From: Actinomycetota bacterium
GTDB taxonomy: Bacteria; Actinomycetota; Actinomycetes; Mycobacteriales; Pseudonocardiaceae
Assembly: GCA_021324675.1 (NCBI GenBank)
Contig: JAJPIR010000142.1
Coordinates: 21,846-85,845 of the forward strand
Length of the DNA stretch: 64,000 bases
Reading direction: 5' to 3'
Shown here: in pieces, positions 34,012-43,020 of the stretch
Numbering within the stretch: the first letter of the stretch is position 1
Layout: every line of letters begins with the position of its first letter
Program-made: the position numbers and the translations under genes
Notes under the pieces: generated by a model
Seen by the model: only the letters and a program-made list of their open reading frames with translations
The model's database searches: none
Told to the model about the DNA's origin: nothing

Positions 34012-34134
34012 CTCGCGTGGTCAGCGCGCCAGGTAAGCACCGGCGAGGCGAGAGCCCCGCCGTGCGTGGCCGGGAGGTGGGGTGGTGTGCTGGGTGGCGT
34101 GCCGCCGATGAACCACCCCCCGCACCGGCCCGGC

Positions 34135-35817
34135 ATGGAGACAGATCGACGTTCGGAGGGCACTGCCAACCCCGACATGTCACCATGCCCGGATGCGCCG
34201 GCTCGGCGAGTGGCGTGGTCGGACCGGTCGCTGGCGCATGCGTCGGGGTCCATGGCGCTGGCCACAGTGATCAGCCGGGTGACCGGCCTTATCGCCAAGC
34301 TGCTGCTGGCCGCGGCACTGGGATTCGGGCTGCTTAACGACTCCTACAACATCGCCAACGAGCTGCCGAACATGGTGTACGAGCTGCTGCTGGGTGGGGT
34401 GCTATCCAGCGTGGCGATTCCCGTCCTGGTCCGCGCCCAGCGCACCGACCCCGACGGCGGGTATGCCTACGCTCAGCGGTTACTCACGATGGGCACGGTC
34501 GCTCTGATCATCGGCACGGCCGCCGCAGTAGCCGCGGCGCCGTGGCTCGTCCGGCTCTCGGTGACCGGCGGCCCGCACGCCAGCCCCGCGCTGGCCACGG
34601 CCTTCGCCTACCTGCTGCTGCCCGAGATCCTGTTTTACGGCCTGGCCGCGCTGATCGGGGCGGTGCTCAACAGCCGCGGCGTGTTCGGGCCACCGGCGTG
34701 GGCGCCGGTGGCCAACAACCTGGTGCTCATCGCGGTGATCAGCGCCTACATGTTCACGCCAGGGCGGATCAGCTTGCAGCCGAACCTGATGGGCGATGTG
34801 AAACTCTGGGTGCTCGGGCTAGGCACCACGCTGGGCATCGTGGTGCAAGCCGCGGTACTGCTGCCGGCACTGCGTCGCTCGGGGTTTCGGTGGCGGTGGC
34901 GCTGGGGTTGGGATCCGCGGCTGTCGTCGTTCAGCGGGCTGGCCGGATGGGTTTTCCTCTACGTGCTCGCCGGCCAGATCGGTCTGGTGGTCACCTACCG
35001 GATCGCCTCAGCCACCGCCGGAGGCGGGGTGGCGACCTACGCGTATGCCTGGACCTTGCTGATCGTGCCCTACGGGGTGCTGGGCAACTCCGTGCTGACC
35101 GCGCTGATGCCGCGGATCAGCCGGGCCACCGCGGACGGCAACATCAACGCGGTGGTGGCCGACCTGTCGCTGGGCACCAGGATCTCCGCGCTGCTGTTGC
35201 TGCCGGTCTCGGCACTGTTCACCGTGGCCGGTGGGCAGATCGCCACCGTGCTGTTCTCGTACGGCCACTCGGATCTCGCCCAAGCTGACCGGCTAGGCCA
35301 GACTCTCGCCGCGTCGGCGTTCGGCTTGCTGCCCTACGCCGTGGTACTGCTCCAGCTGCGCGTGTTCTACGCGCTCGACGATGCCCGCACCCCGACGGTG
35401 ATCATGGCATTGATGATCGTCGGGAAGATCGGCCTGTCGATTCTGGCGGCGATCTTGCTGAGCCCCCAGCAGGTGGTAGTCGGGCTGGCCGCAGCCAACT
35501 CGGCGTCGTTCGTCATCGGTGCTGTTGCCGGCCAGGTTTGGCTGTCTTACCGGCTCGGGCGGCTGAATACCCCGCAGGTGGCAAGCACCGTGGCGCGCAT
35601 CACCCTGGCCGCGAGCGCCGCCGCTTTCGCCGCGCTGGCCGCCGTCTACCTAGGCCGCGCACTCGCTCCCCACGCGCTGCCGCCCCTACGCGCTGCTGTG
35701 GAACTGGCTGCCATCGCCGTGCTAGGCGGTGCGGTCTTGCTCGCTGGGTTACGTGCGCTGCGGGTGCCAGAACTGGGCGTTGTCCTCAACCGTGCCGCCG
35801 GCCTGCTCCGCCGCTGA
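34135..35817 (+). CDS. murJ: MurJ-like lipid II flippase
   Basis: A ~560-residue MOP/MVF-type membrane protein with 14 predicted helices. MALATVISRVTGLIAKLLLAAALG, NDSYNIANELPNMVYELLLGGVLSSVAIPVLV (the TM2-3 signature of MurJ) and LGNSVLTALMPRISRA match the family. YALDDARTPTVIMALMIV lies near helix 10. It would flip lipid II for peptidoglycan synthesis. Several in-frame starts exist; ATG 34135 is used. This is a short MurJ without the C-terminal pseudokinase and sugar-binding domains of mycobacterial MviN. A terminator follows. Confidence 0.9.
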   Translation: METDRRSEGTANPDMSPCPDAPARRVAWSDRSLAHASGSMALATVISRVTGLIAKLLLAAALGFGLLNDSYNIANELPNMVYELLLGGVLSSVAIPVLVRAQRTDPDGGYAYAQRLLTMGTVALIIGTAAAVAAAPWLVRLSVTGGPHASPALATAFAYLLLPEILFYGLAALIGAVLNSRGVFGPPAWAPVANNLVLIAVISAYMFTPGRISLQPNLMGDVKLWVLGLGTTLGIVVQAAVLLPALRRSGFRWRWRWGWDPRLSSFSGLAGWVFLYVLAGQIGLVVTYRIASATAGGGVATYAYAWTLLIVPYGVLGNSVLTALMPRISRATADGNINAVVADLSLGTRISALLLLPVSALFTVAGGQIATVLFSYGHSDLAQADRLGQTLAASAFGLLPYAVVLLQLRVFYALDDARTPTVIMALMIVGKIGLSILAAILLSPQQVVVGLAAANSASFVIGAVAGQVWLSYRLGRLNTPQVASTVARITLAASAAAFAALAAVYLGRALAPHALPPLRAAVELAAIAVLGGAVLLAGLRALRVPELGVVLNRAAGLLRR

Positions 35818-35970
35818 GACCGTCTGGAAACTCGCCGTCACATGCCGCGGAGCGCCACATGATTCGGTGGTATTGCGCCAAGGGCTCGCTGAGATCGAAC
35901 GTGGGCTCAACGAAGCCACCCTCGATGATGTACCCGATCTGCGGCTGCGACCTGGGGCCGGCACCATGGG

Positions 35971-35998
35971 GGCGTGTCCCGGCGAGCCGGGACACGCC
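35971..35998. terminator. Bidirectional terminator
   Basis: GGCGTGTCCCGGC (35971-35983) and GCCGGGACACGCC (35986-35998), perfect 13-bp stem with 2-base gap, between the convergent murJ and helical-protein genes. Confidence 0.75.
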
Positions 35999-36005
35999 TT
36001 GGGTA

Positions 36006-37259
36006 TCAGGTGTTAGACAGTCCGTTCAGGAAAGCCTGCAACGCTGGATCGGTCCAGAACTGGCCCACGATGGTCTGCTGGGCCAGTGCCACCGCCTCTA
36101 ACGCGGTCTTGTTCGCGCCAGCCACCTGGGCGGGATTCGAACCGGGATTGCCAGCCAGCGTCGCGTAGGTAGCCAGCGCAGTCCGCAGCGTTGCTGCAGT
36201 GTTGACCAGGCGAGCCTTGGACTCCAGCGCCGGTTGGACTTGGGCAAAGGCCGATCCGGGTCCGGTTGCCCCACCCGCAGCGGCGCCGGACGGGTCAGCT
36301 GGGAACTTCGGCAGGCTCTTCTTGAGCCCCAGGGCCACATCGTTGAGCTGCGTAAGAGCCGTCTTGTCAGCATCGTTGAAGGTGGTCCTGTGCAGATCTG
36401 CCGCTCGAGCCGCAGCGTTCAGCAGGTTCACGCCGTAGCCGAAGCGGTTGAGGAGGGCGGCAACAAGCGGGGTGAGGTCCGCGGCGGTCGCGGTGGGATC
36501 GGTGAATTTGGCCGCGGCCGCGTCCAGAGCCGCCTTGGATTCCTGAGCGGCAGCGGTCGAGCGTAGCTTGATCAATGGCTCGACACCGGGGTAGCCGTCC
36601 TTGAACTTGCCGAAGAACGTCCCGGCTTTGGCGGCGTTGCCGGCGGCGAGGGCGTCGTTGCTGATCAATAGCTGAGCCCGCACGCCTCGCAGCGGCACCA
36701 AGTCGTCGAAGAGAGGACTAAGCGGGGGCTGAGCAGCAACAAAACTGATGGCCGCGTCGAATCCCTGACGCAAATGTTGGGCCAGGTCCGCCAGCGTCCG
36801 CCAATCCGGCTGCGACTGTTTGAGGCCATCATCGATCTTGAATTGGGTGTCGATTTCAAGATCGGTGTACAGCGGCAGCGACCGATGATTGAGGTAAACC
36901 TCGACGGCTTGCCACGCGGCTTCATAGTCCTGCCCTGCTTGGATCGCGGCGGGGAGATCGCGGCGGGCGATGGCGTTCTGCCACCGCTGGACAAACGGTG
37001 GGATGGTCTTGAGGTTGGCGACCTCCATGGTGGCGGCCTTTTTAGATGGTTGACGGAAAAGGGGCTGGAGCGACTGGAACAGGGCACGGTCGAGCAGGCC
37101 TTGGGGCACGTCGCTGGAGACGCCGACCGGGGTCGGCGGGGCGCTGGAGCGGGGTGACGGTGCTGCGGCGGCGTTGACGACTCCACCGGTACCCAGCACC
37201 AGGACAGGAGTGAGAAAGAGACACGGGGTGAGCAAGAGCAAGCGTTTGACGGGAGCCAT
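36006..37259 (-). CDS. Secreted helical protein, iron-regulated, EfeO/FTR1-associated type
   Basis: A 417-residue exported protein. The signal peptide LLLLTPCLFLTPVLVLGTGGVVNAA is followed by a Pro/Ser linker. The mature part is all-helical; QAGQDYEAAWQAVEVYLNHRSLPLYTDLE is reminiscent of domains in EfeO/FTR1-type iron-uptake proteins, and the C-terminal third is Ala/Thr-rich. An IdeR-like box at 37305-37323 lies 46 bases upstream of the ATG, so iron repression is likely. The exact family is uncertain, and a role in iron binding is inferred. Confidence 0.7.
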   Translation of the reverse strand: MAPVKRLLLLTPCLFLTPVLVLGTGGVVNAAAAPSPRSSAPPTPVGVSSDVPQGLLDRALFQSLQPLFRQPSKKAATMEVANLKTIPPFVQRWQNAIARRDLPAAIQAGQDYEAAWQAVEVYLNHRSLPLYTDLEIDTQFKIDDGLKQSQPDWRTLADLAQHLRQGFDAAISFVAAQPPLSPLFDDLVPLRGVRAQLLISNDALAAGNAAKAGTFFGKFKDGYPGVEPLIKLRSTAAAQESKAALDAAAAKFTDPTATAADLTPLVAALLNRFGYGVNLLNAAARAADLHRTTFNDADKTALTQLNDVALGLKKSLPKFPADPSGAAAGGATGPGSAFAQVQPALESKARLVNTAATLRTALATYATLAGNPGSNPAQVAGANKTALEAVALAQQTIVGQFWTDPALQAFLNGLSNT

Positions 37260-37304
37260 GCGCGGGCCTCCAAGGGCGACAGTAAGTTAGGCGCCTTCAG
37301 CACA

Positions 37305-37323
37305 TTAGGCTTGGCTTACCTAA
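37305..37323. promoter_or_regulatory. IdeR/DtxR-type iron box 1
   Basis: TTAGGCTTGGCTTACCTAA fits the 19-bp consensus TWAGGTWAGSCTWACCTWA at 17 positions. It is 46 bases upstream of the secreted helical protein gene. Confidence 0.8.
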
Positions 37324-37413
37324 TTTGGACGCGGAGGTAATCGGCCCCTGTGGCGCGGTGTTACAGGTCAGTGAACAACGCATGGGAGACAGTTCGCCCG
37401 TGCCACCGGATCG

Positions 37414-38100
37414 TCACAACCAGCAAGGGACCGCGCCGGCCGTCTGCACAGCAACAGGGCGAGACATACGACCGGTGGTCAAGTAGTGGACCTGCCGGGC
37501 GATGGACACTGCGTGGTCCGCGAAGCGCTCGTAGTGGCGGCCGATCAGGGCGGTGTGGACCGCTTGCTCCACACCGTGCGACCAGTCCTCGGCGAACAGG
37601 ATTGCGAACAAGCGACGATGCAGTGCATCCACCTCGTCGTCCGCCACGGCCAGCCGGTCACCGCACAGCGGATCCTGGCGCTCGATCGCAGCCGCGGCAT
37701 CCTCAGCGAGCTGACTGGCGAGCAGGCTCATCCGGGCCAGCACGGGACGCACCGTGCCGGAAACCTTCGTGTTCGGATGATTGAGACGGGTGATGATCGC
37801 GATGTGGCGAGCAAGGGCGGCCATCCGCCGCACATGGCCTACCACCTGGAGGGCCACTACCACCACGCGCAGATCCCGGGCAACCGGGGCCTGCAAGGCG
37901 AGCACGGTGATACAACGCCGGGCAATGCCATCGAGCGCCGCGCGGGTTTCGCCGTCCTCAGCGATGACCCGTGCAGCCAGTGCGAGATCACCTTGATGGA
38001 GGGCGATCGACGCATTGTTCATCATGCTGCTGGCCAGCCGGACCATCCTCGCCAGGTTGGCAATCAGCGCGTTCAACTCAGCATGAAGGGCAGCCCGCAT
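37414..38100 (-). CDS. PhoU-like phosphate-signalling protein, paralogue 1
   Basis: A 228-residue protein of the PhoU fold (two three-helix bundles). ALHAELNALIANLARMVRLASSMMNNASIALHQGDLALA, LALQAPVARDLRVVVVALQVVGHVRRM and GRHYERFADHAVSIARQVHYLTTG match PhoU. The related gene at 50201-50848 has the same landmarks. ATG 38100 is chosen because that paralogue starts MRETFHAEL and this one MRAALHAEL. No pst genes are nearby. An IdeR-like box lies about 100 bases upstream (38201-38219), which suggests iron, not phosphate, control. Confidence 0.88.
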   Translation of the reverse strand: MRAALHAELNALIANLARMVRLASSMMNNASIALHQGDLALAARVIAEDGETRAALDGIARRCITVLALQAPVARDLRVVVVALQVVGHVRRMAALARHIAIITRLNHPNTKVSGTVRPVLARMSLLASQLAEDAAAAIERQDPLCGDRLAVADDEVDALHRRLFAILFAEDWSHGVEQAVHTALIGRHYERFADHAVSIARQVHYLTTGRMSRPVAVQTAGAVPCWL

Positions 38101-38200
38101 CACCTTCACCCTCTGTCCATACTCGCCAGCGCAGCGACGTGCCAGGCGTAACCACCGGCTCGCCAGCGCTCCAACTTGCCCCAGAAGTGAGGCTACCTGA

Positions 38201-38219
38201 TCAGGTTATCCTAACCTAA
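38201..38219. promoter_or_regulatory. IdeR/DtxR-type iron box 2
   Basis: TCAGGTTATCCTAACCTAA matches the IdeR consensus at 17 of 19 positions. It is upstream of the PhoU-like gene (minus strand) and downstream of the FhuF-like gene, so PhoU is the likely target. Confidence 0.7.
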
Positions 38220-38253
38220 TGAATTCTTCCGGTGAGGTCGACCATTGCATGCG

Positions 38254-39104
38254 TCACGAGCTGCAACCGTCTTGTGCCCGGTTGAGCGCGCCGAGGATCT
38301 GGCTCCGTTGAGAGACGTCCACCCGCGGGCAACTCGCGCACGGATGCTCGACTCCGGGCATCGCGTACAGGAAGCAGCAGGTGCCGCGGCGGCGAGTCCA
38401 GTGCTCACGCCCACGGTCATCGATCACCTGGCAGATTGTGGAGGAAGAGGTAAGGGGGCTTTCGCCGTCGCCGAGCACCAGCTGCGCATCGGCCGCTCCG
38501 GCCTGAGGCGAGCCAAACGACTGGCCCGCAAATAGGAAGGCCTTATCCAGCACGTCAGTCACGGTGGCCCACTGCGCGTGGCGGCCGAAGCGCACGAGCG
38601 GGCCGTAAACCGCAAGAAATCGGGCGGCATGCGCAATTACCTGCTGGCGCAGTATGGCGCCGAGTGCTGCCTCATGGGGCACCGGCAACGCATCGTGATG
38701 CCCGGCTTCGGGATCGTTGTATAAACACCAGAACCGGCCTTGTCGCAGCGCGATGCCTTTAACGGCTGCGGCGTCAAGCCGGAAGGCAAGCCGTTGCGGC
38801 GCCAGCCACGGTACCCGCCGCGCGGAGTGAAAGAGCAACGCACCAAGTAGCCAGGTATGATCGGATAACAGCGCAAGACGTACCCGGCAGTGGTCCTGTC
38901 AGGAACGTGAGCCTTCCCCGGCGCCGGAGCGTATTGCTTCGCCAGCCGTCGCGCGACCCTCTTTTGCCACCACGAGAAGAAAGCCGGATCAGACAGAGCC
39001 TGGTCACATCCAATCCATGGCGTGGGCGGCCACGCAGAATTGGAGGCGTCCAGAATCTCGATGGACAACGACGTCACCGCGCTCTCGACCGCTGCCATCG
39101 ACAT
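38254..39104 (-). pseudogene. FhuF-like siderophore-iron reductase, frameshifted
   Basis: Two minus-strand frames make one FhuF-like protein. The N-terminal frame (39104 to about 38860) reads VTSLSIEILDASNSAWPPTPWIGCDQAL and DRTTAGYVLRCYPIIPGYL. The second frame (about 38855 to 38254) continues GALLFHSARRVPWLAPQRLAFRLDAA and ends with the [2Fe-2S] ligands C-C-x10-C-x2-C in RRGTCCFLYAMPGVEHPCASCPR. A single missing base near 38855 would explain the break. Either a pseudogene or a sequencing error. IdeR box 3 (39193-39211) lies 89 bases upstream. FhuF proteins release iron from ferric siderophores. Confidence 0.7.
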
Positions 39105-39192
39105 GGCCAGCGGGTGCTGATCGCGCCGCCTGACCACTCCCGTTGGCTTCGCGGGCCGTACCGCGACTAGCGCCACACTTCCTCCAGGATCC

Positions 39193-39211
39193 TTAGGTTT
39201 GGCTGACCTAA
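39193..39211. promoter_or_regulatory. IdeR/DtxR-type iron box 3
   Basis: TTAGGTTTGGCTGACCTAA matches the IdeR consensus at 17 of 19 positions. Upstream of the FhuF-like gene on the minus strand. Confidence 0.8.
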
Positions 39212-39454
39212 CTCGGGCACCTAGCAGCCGCGTCAACACGCCACCGCTGCTCATAAGGGGCGTTGCGACGAGCGTCCGCCGGCGCGGGCCAAACGGCGGG
39301 TCAGCGGCTCCAGGCCCAACGCGGCGCGGACCCGGCCTGTGCCAGCGCCGGGCGACCGGGCCGAACCGGTTTCACCGTCAGCAGCCTGCGCCGCCGGTCA
39401 GCCGGCACTATCCCCACCAGCCCGCGCGGAATCGGCCCATCCCGACCATCGGCG

Positions 39455-40399
39455 TCATTGTTCCCAGGCCACCGATGCGGGGTAGGAGGAGAAGAAGCCA
39501 TGCAGATCGGTCAACATCCGATCAAACGATGCGGCAGCAAACAGGATGGGCTGGTAGTGGGTGATGTCGTAGTCCTGCTTTGCCATGCCATGCAGATCCC
39601 ATGGCCTTATTTCAGCGTCACGGAAGGTTTCGATCTCGCCGTAAGAAGACAGCAGGCCCGCACCGTAAGCCTTGACCTCTCCGCCCTCGTAAACCACTCC
39701 AAATTCCAGGGTGAACCAGAATACCCGACTGAATGCGTCCAGCGAGACATCGCTGGCGGCGCGCAACGAGGCCCGACCAGCCGCCTCGTAAAGGTCGGCA
39801 AATACGGGGTTGGCCAGCATGTTGGCATGCCCGATGATCTCATGAACGATGTCCGGTTCGGGCGTGTAAAAAGGCACCGAATGATGGCGAATGTACTGCG
39901 TGGACAGAAACGTCCGCTCAGCGAGCGACCCGTAGAACGTTCGAATCGGCACCAGACCTGGCACCGGGTAGATGTGAAATCCGGTCAGGCCGTGCACCTG
40001 CTTATCGACTTCCCGTAACTGCGGAACGTGGGCCGTCGGCAGCATGAGCCGGTCAGCGCCGAGAAGATATTCGCGGCACGCATAGTTGCGGTGCTTGCCG
40101 GCGAGTTCGGTGGACACGGTCTGCCAGACCTCGCCCTCCTCAGCGGTGTAGCTGACGTCCGGGATCGGGTCACCGTGGTGGTAGGCGCTGCCGACTTCGG
40201 CGATGCGGGCACGCCGGGCGCGGTAGTCGGGGTCGCTGAAGCCGGGATGATCCGGGGGCAACTCGAACTGGGAAGATGCGATCGGCGCGGCCACAGCCGC
40301 CAGCTTGCGCCCGGCGGCACGAACGTTCAATATCTGGGGCCTAATGCCGGACAACAGTCTGGCATGTAGGCTATTTTTCAGATGTCTGTCCCATTTCAT
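39455..40399 (-). CDS. phhA: Phenylalanine-4-hydroxylase (biopterin-dependent)
   Basis: A ~314-residue monodomain aromatic amino acid hydroxylase. Iron ligands are H186 and H191 in PEPDIVHEIIGHANML and E232 in FWFTLEFGVV. TGFHIYPVPGLVPIRTFYGSLAERTFLSTQYIRHH is the pterin/substrate region. It converts phenylalanine to tyrosine using tetrahydrobiopterin. The frame opens at 40399 and would overlap the divergent Lrp gene by 18 bases, so the true start is probably a little downstream. The divergent Lrp-type regulator is a likely controller. No pterin dehydratase gene is adjacent. Confidence 0.93.
   Translation of the reverse strand: MKWDRHLKNSLHARLLSGIRPQILNVRAAGRKLAAVAAPIASSQFELPPDHPGFSDPDYRARRARIAEVGSAYHHGDPIPDVSYTAEEGEVWQTVSTELAGKHRNYACREYLLGADRLMLPTAHVPQLREVDKQVHGLTGFHIYPVPGLVPIRTFYGSLAERTFLSTQYIRHHSVPFYTPEPDIVHEIIGHANMLANPVFADLYEAAGRASLRAASDVSLDAFSRVFWFTLEFGVVYEGGEVKAYGAGLLSSYGEIETFRDAEIRPWDLHGMAKQDYDITHYQPILFAAASFDRMLTDLHGFFSSYPASVAWEQ
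40367..40381 (+). promoter_or_regulatory. -10 element for a leaderless lrp transcript
   Basis: TAGGCT (40367-40372) lies 9 bases before the ATG at 40382, with no ribosome site between. This TAnnnT spacing is typical for actinobacterial leaderless mRNAs. Confidence 0.45.
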
Positions 40400-40885
40400 C
40401 CCCTAGATGACGTCGACCGTCGGATACTGAGTCTCCTGGTCGATGACGGCCGCATGTCGGTGAACGAGGTGGCGAACCGGGCCGGTATCTCCCGCGCCAC
40501 CGCCTACGCCCGGTACGACCGGCTGCTGGCACACGGCGTCATCCGTGGCTTCCGCGCCGATGTCGATCCGCGGGCGATCGGGCTCGACGTTGCGGCAATG
40601 ATCCTGATCAATATCGAGCAAGGATCATGGCCGGCAATGCGCGACAAGATCAGCCGGCTGCCGGGGGTGGAGTACGTCGCGCTGACCAGCGGCGAATTCG
40701 ACTTCGTGCTGCTGGTCCGCGCACCGGACATCGAAGCGTTGCGCGACGTGATCCTCTACCGCCTGCAAGGCATGCCTGAGGTGCGCTCGACGCGCACTAT
40801 CTTTGTGCTGGACGAGGCACGCCATCCCATCGGCTCGGCGCACCACTTGGAGCTGGAAACCGCTCCCCGGCGCCCGCCTCGGTGA
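40382..40885 (+). CDS. Lrp/AsnC-family transcriptional regulator
   Basis: A 167-residue regulator. DDVDRRILSLLVDDGRMSVNEVANRAGISRATAYARYDRLLAHGVIRGFRADVDPRAIG is the winged HTH and hinge. The RAM domain (AAMILINIEQGSWPAMRDKISRLPGVEYVALTSGEFDFVLLVRAPDIEALR) binds amino acids. Divergent from and overlapping the phenylalanine hydroxylase, so it probably senses an aromatic amino acid. Appears leaderless. Confidence 0.92.
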   Translation: MSVPFHPLDDVDRRILSLLVDDGRMSVNEVANRAGISRATAYARYDRLLAHGVIRGFRADVDPRAIGLDVAAMILINIEQGSWPAMRDKISRLPGVEYVALTSGEFDFVLLVRAPDIEALRDVILYRLQGMPEVRSTRTIFVLDEARHPIGSAHHLELETAPRRPPR

Positions 40886-40968
40886 TCTGCATCGCCAGCC
40901 GGGGCGGCGCGTCAGGGGTCCATGACACCTAACGGGTGTTGTCGGCGCCCTGGACTATCGTCCCCGGC

Positions 40969-43017
40969 GTGACTCGATCTCGGTTACTGCTGGCTCTGCT
41001 CACGGTGACGCTGGTCTGGGCGGTGACGGCTTGCGCGGGTGCGCCATCTGCGCCTGCCCCGCCTACGCCGCTGAAGTCAGGGCTGATGCTGTCCGGGTAC
41101 AACCGTCACATCCGCATCCAGGACGACCTGTTCCAGTTCGTCAACGGCCAGTGGCTGCAGACCACCGAAATACCGCCCGATCGGACTCGGTATGGCGCTT
41201 TCGACGCGCTTGCCGACAAAGCAGACCACGACTTGCGCACGATCGTGGAAGACACTGCGACTCACCACGCCGCGGTTGGCAGTCCGGACCAGCGGATCGG
41301 GGACTTCTACGCAAGCTTTATGGACACCACGCACCTCGATGCGCTCGGGGCCACCCCGCTGCGCCCTTCGCTAGCCCGTATCGACGCGCTGAACAATCCC
41401 GCCGATGTCTTGCGGTATTTCGCCAGCAGCGCCCAAACCGGCACGCCCAGCCCCATCGCGCTGAGCATCAACCAGGACGCGCGCAACGCGGACGCGTACA
41501 TACCCAGCGTCTCCCAGGGTGGCCTAAGCATGCCCAACCGGGACTATTACCTGAAAACCGATCCCCAATTCGTGACGATGCGGGATCAGTTTCGGACCTA
41601 CGCGATGCGGGCCCTGAGCCTGGCCGGCATTCCCGATCCGGCTGCCGAGGCCGACCGGGTGCTGGCTGTGGAGATGCGGCTTGCCCAGGCCCAGTGGCCT
41701 GCCGCGCAGGACCGCGATGCGACAGCGACGTACAACAAGTTCACCGTCGCCGACGCCACGGCCCGCACTCCCGGGCTGGATTGGCGCACCTACCTGGACG
41801 CGGCTGGTGTTCACACCCCCGACTTCATCATCTCGGAGCCGAGCTTCTTCACCGCCTTGGGCACCGAACTGACCACCGTGCCGCTGGTCGACTGGAAGTC
41901 GTATTTGCGCTTTAAGCTCATCGATGACCTATCCCCCTACTTGAGCAATGACTTCGTCACCGCTCGTTTCGAGTTCCGCGGCAGGGACCTGGCCGGGCAA
42001 CAGGAAATGCGCCCCCGGTGGAGGCGGGGGGTCGCCGCGGTCGACGACGCGTTGGGCGATCTGCTGGGCCAACGGTACGTGCAGCGCTACTTCCCTCCAG
42101 ACGCTAAGAAACGGATCGACGCACTGGTCGGCAGGTTGATCGATGCCTACCGCTCTTCCATCGACGGCTTGGACTGGATGAGCGACGCGACCAAAGCCCA
42201 AGCTCGGGACAAACTCAGCAAGCTGGCAGTGAAGATCGGTTATCCGGCTACGTGGAAGGATTATTCTAAGCTGGTCGTGACCCGCGACGACCTGGTAGGC
42301 AATGTGCTGCGCTCGGCGCAACTCGAATTCCAGCGTGATCTGGATCGGCTCGGCAAGCCGGTAGATCGGAAGGAATGGTTCACTACACCACAGACAGTCA
42401 ACGCCTACTACAATCCGACCCTCAACGACATTACCTTCCCGGCCGCCATCCTGCAGCCACCGTTTTTTGACCCCAACGCCGACGATGCAGTGAACTACGG
42501 CGCGATCGGCGCAGTGATCGGTCACGAGATCAGCCATGCATTCGATGACCAAGGCCGCAAATTCGACGGGGACGGCAATCTTCGAGACTGGTGGACACCG
42601 CAGGACCTGCAGCGCTTCACGGCCCGAACTCAGGCATTAGTCGCGCAATACTCTGCCTACGAACCGTTGCCCGGTGAGCACATCAACGGTGAACTCACCT
42701 TAGGCGAGAATATCGCAGACTTGTCTGGCCTGACTGTGGCGCTGCGCGCCTACCAGCTGTCACTCGGCGGCCGGCCAGCCGCAGTAATAGATGGCTTCAC
42801 TGGCGAGCAGCGCTTTTTCTTGGGATGGGCACAGGTGTGGCGGGGCAAGACCCGGGAGCAGGATCTACGGGCACAACTGTTGAGTGATCCACACAGCCCG
42901 AACGAGTTCCGGACCAACGGGGTCGTCAGCAACCTGCCCGAGTACTACACGACATTCGACGTCAAGCCAGGCGACACGCTGTTCCGCCCGCCCGACCAGC
43001 GTGTCAAGATCTGGTGA
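40969..43017 (+). CDS. M13-family zinc metallopeptidase lipoprotein
   Basis: A ~682-residue neprilysin-like peptidase. The signal LLLALLTVTLVWAVTACAG has a lipobox Cys, so it is anchored outside the membrane. IQDDLFQFVNGQWLQTTEIPPDRTRYGAFD is the M13 N-terminal signature, NAYYNPTLNDITFPAAILQPPFF the substrate edge strand, H519-E-I-S-H523 and the GENIAD Glu580 bind zinc, and the chain ends VKIW. GTG 40969 is preferred over TTG 40936 because the signal peptide then begins at residue 1. Converges on the low-GC membrane protein with a 3-base gap. Confidence 0.92.
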   Translation: MTRSRLLLALLTVTLVWAVTACAGAPSAPAPPTPLKSGLMLSGYNRHIRIQDDLFQFVNGQWLQTTEIPPDRTRYGAFDALADKADHDLRTIVEDTATHHAAVGSPDQRIGDFYASFMDTTHLDALGATPLRPSLARIDALNNPADVLRYFASSAQTGTPSPIALSINQDARNADAYIPSVSQGGLSMPNRDYYLKTDPQFVTMRDQFRTYAMRALSLAGIPDPAAEADRVLAVEMRLAQAQWPAAQDRDATATYNKFTVADATARTPGLDWRTYLDAAGVHTPDFIISEPSFFTALGTELTTVPLVDWKSYLRFKLIDDLSPYLSNDFVTARFEFRGRDLAGQQEMRPRWRRGVAAVDDALGDLLGQRYVQRYFPPDAKKRIDALVGRLIDAYRSSIDGLDWMSDATKAQARDKLSKLAVKIGYPATWKDYSKLVVTRDDLVGNVLRSAQLEFQRDLDRLGKPVDRKEWFTTPQTVNAYYNPTLNDITFPAAILQPPFFDPNADDAVNYGAIGAVIGHEISHAFDDQGRKFDGDGNLRDWWTPQDLQRFTARTQALVAQYSAYEPLPGEHINGELTLGENIADLSGLTVALRAYQLSLGGRPAAVIDGFTGEQRFFLGWAQVWRGKTREQDLRAQLLSDPHSPNEFRTNGVVSNLPEYYTTFDVKPGDTLFRPPDQRVKIW

Positions 43018-43020
43018 CGG

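Noticed and set aside
38840..38870. Programmed frameshift in the FhuF-like gene
   Set aside because: No slippery heptamer or downstream structure was seen; decay or sequencing error is simpler.
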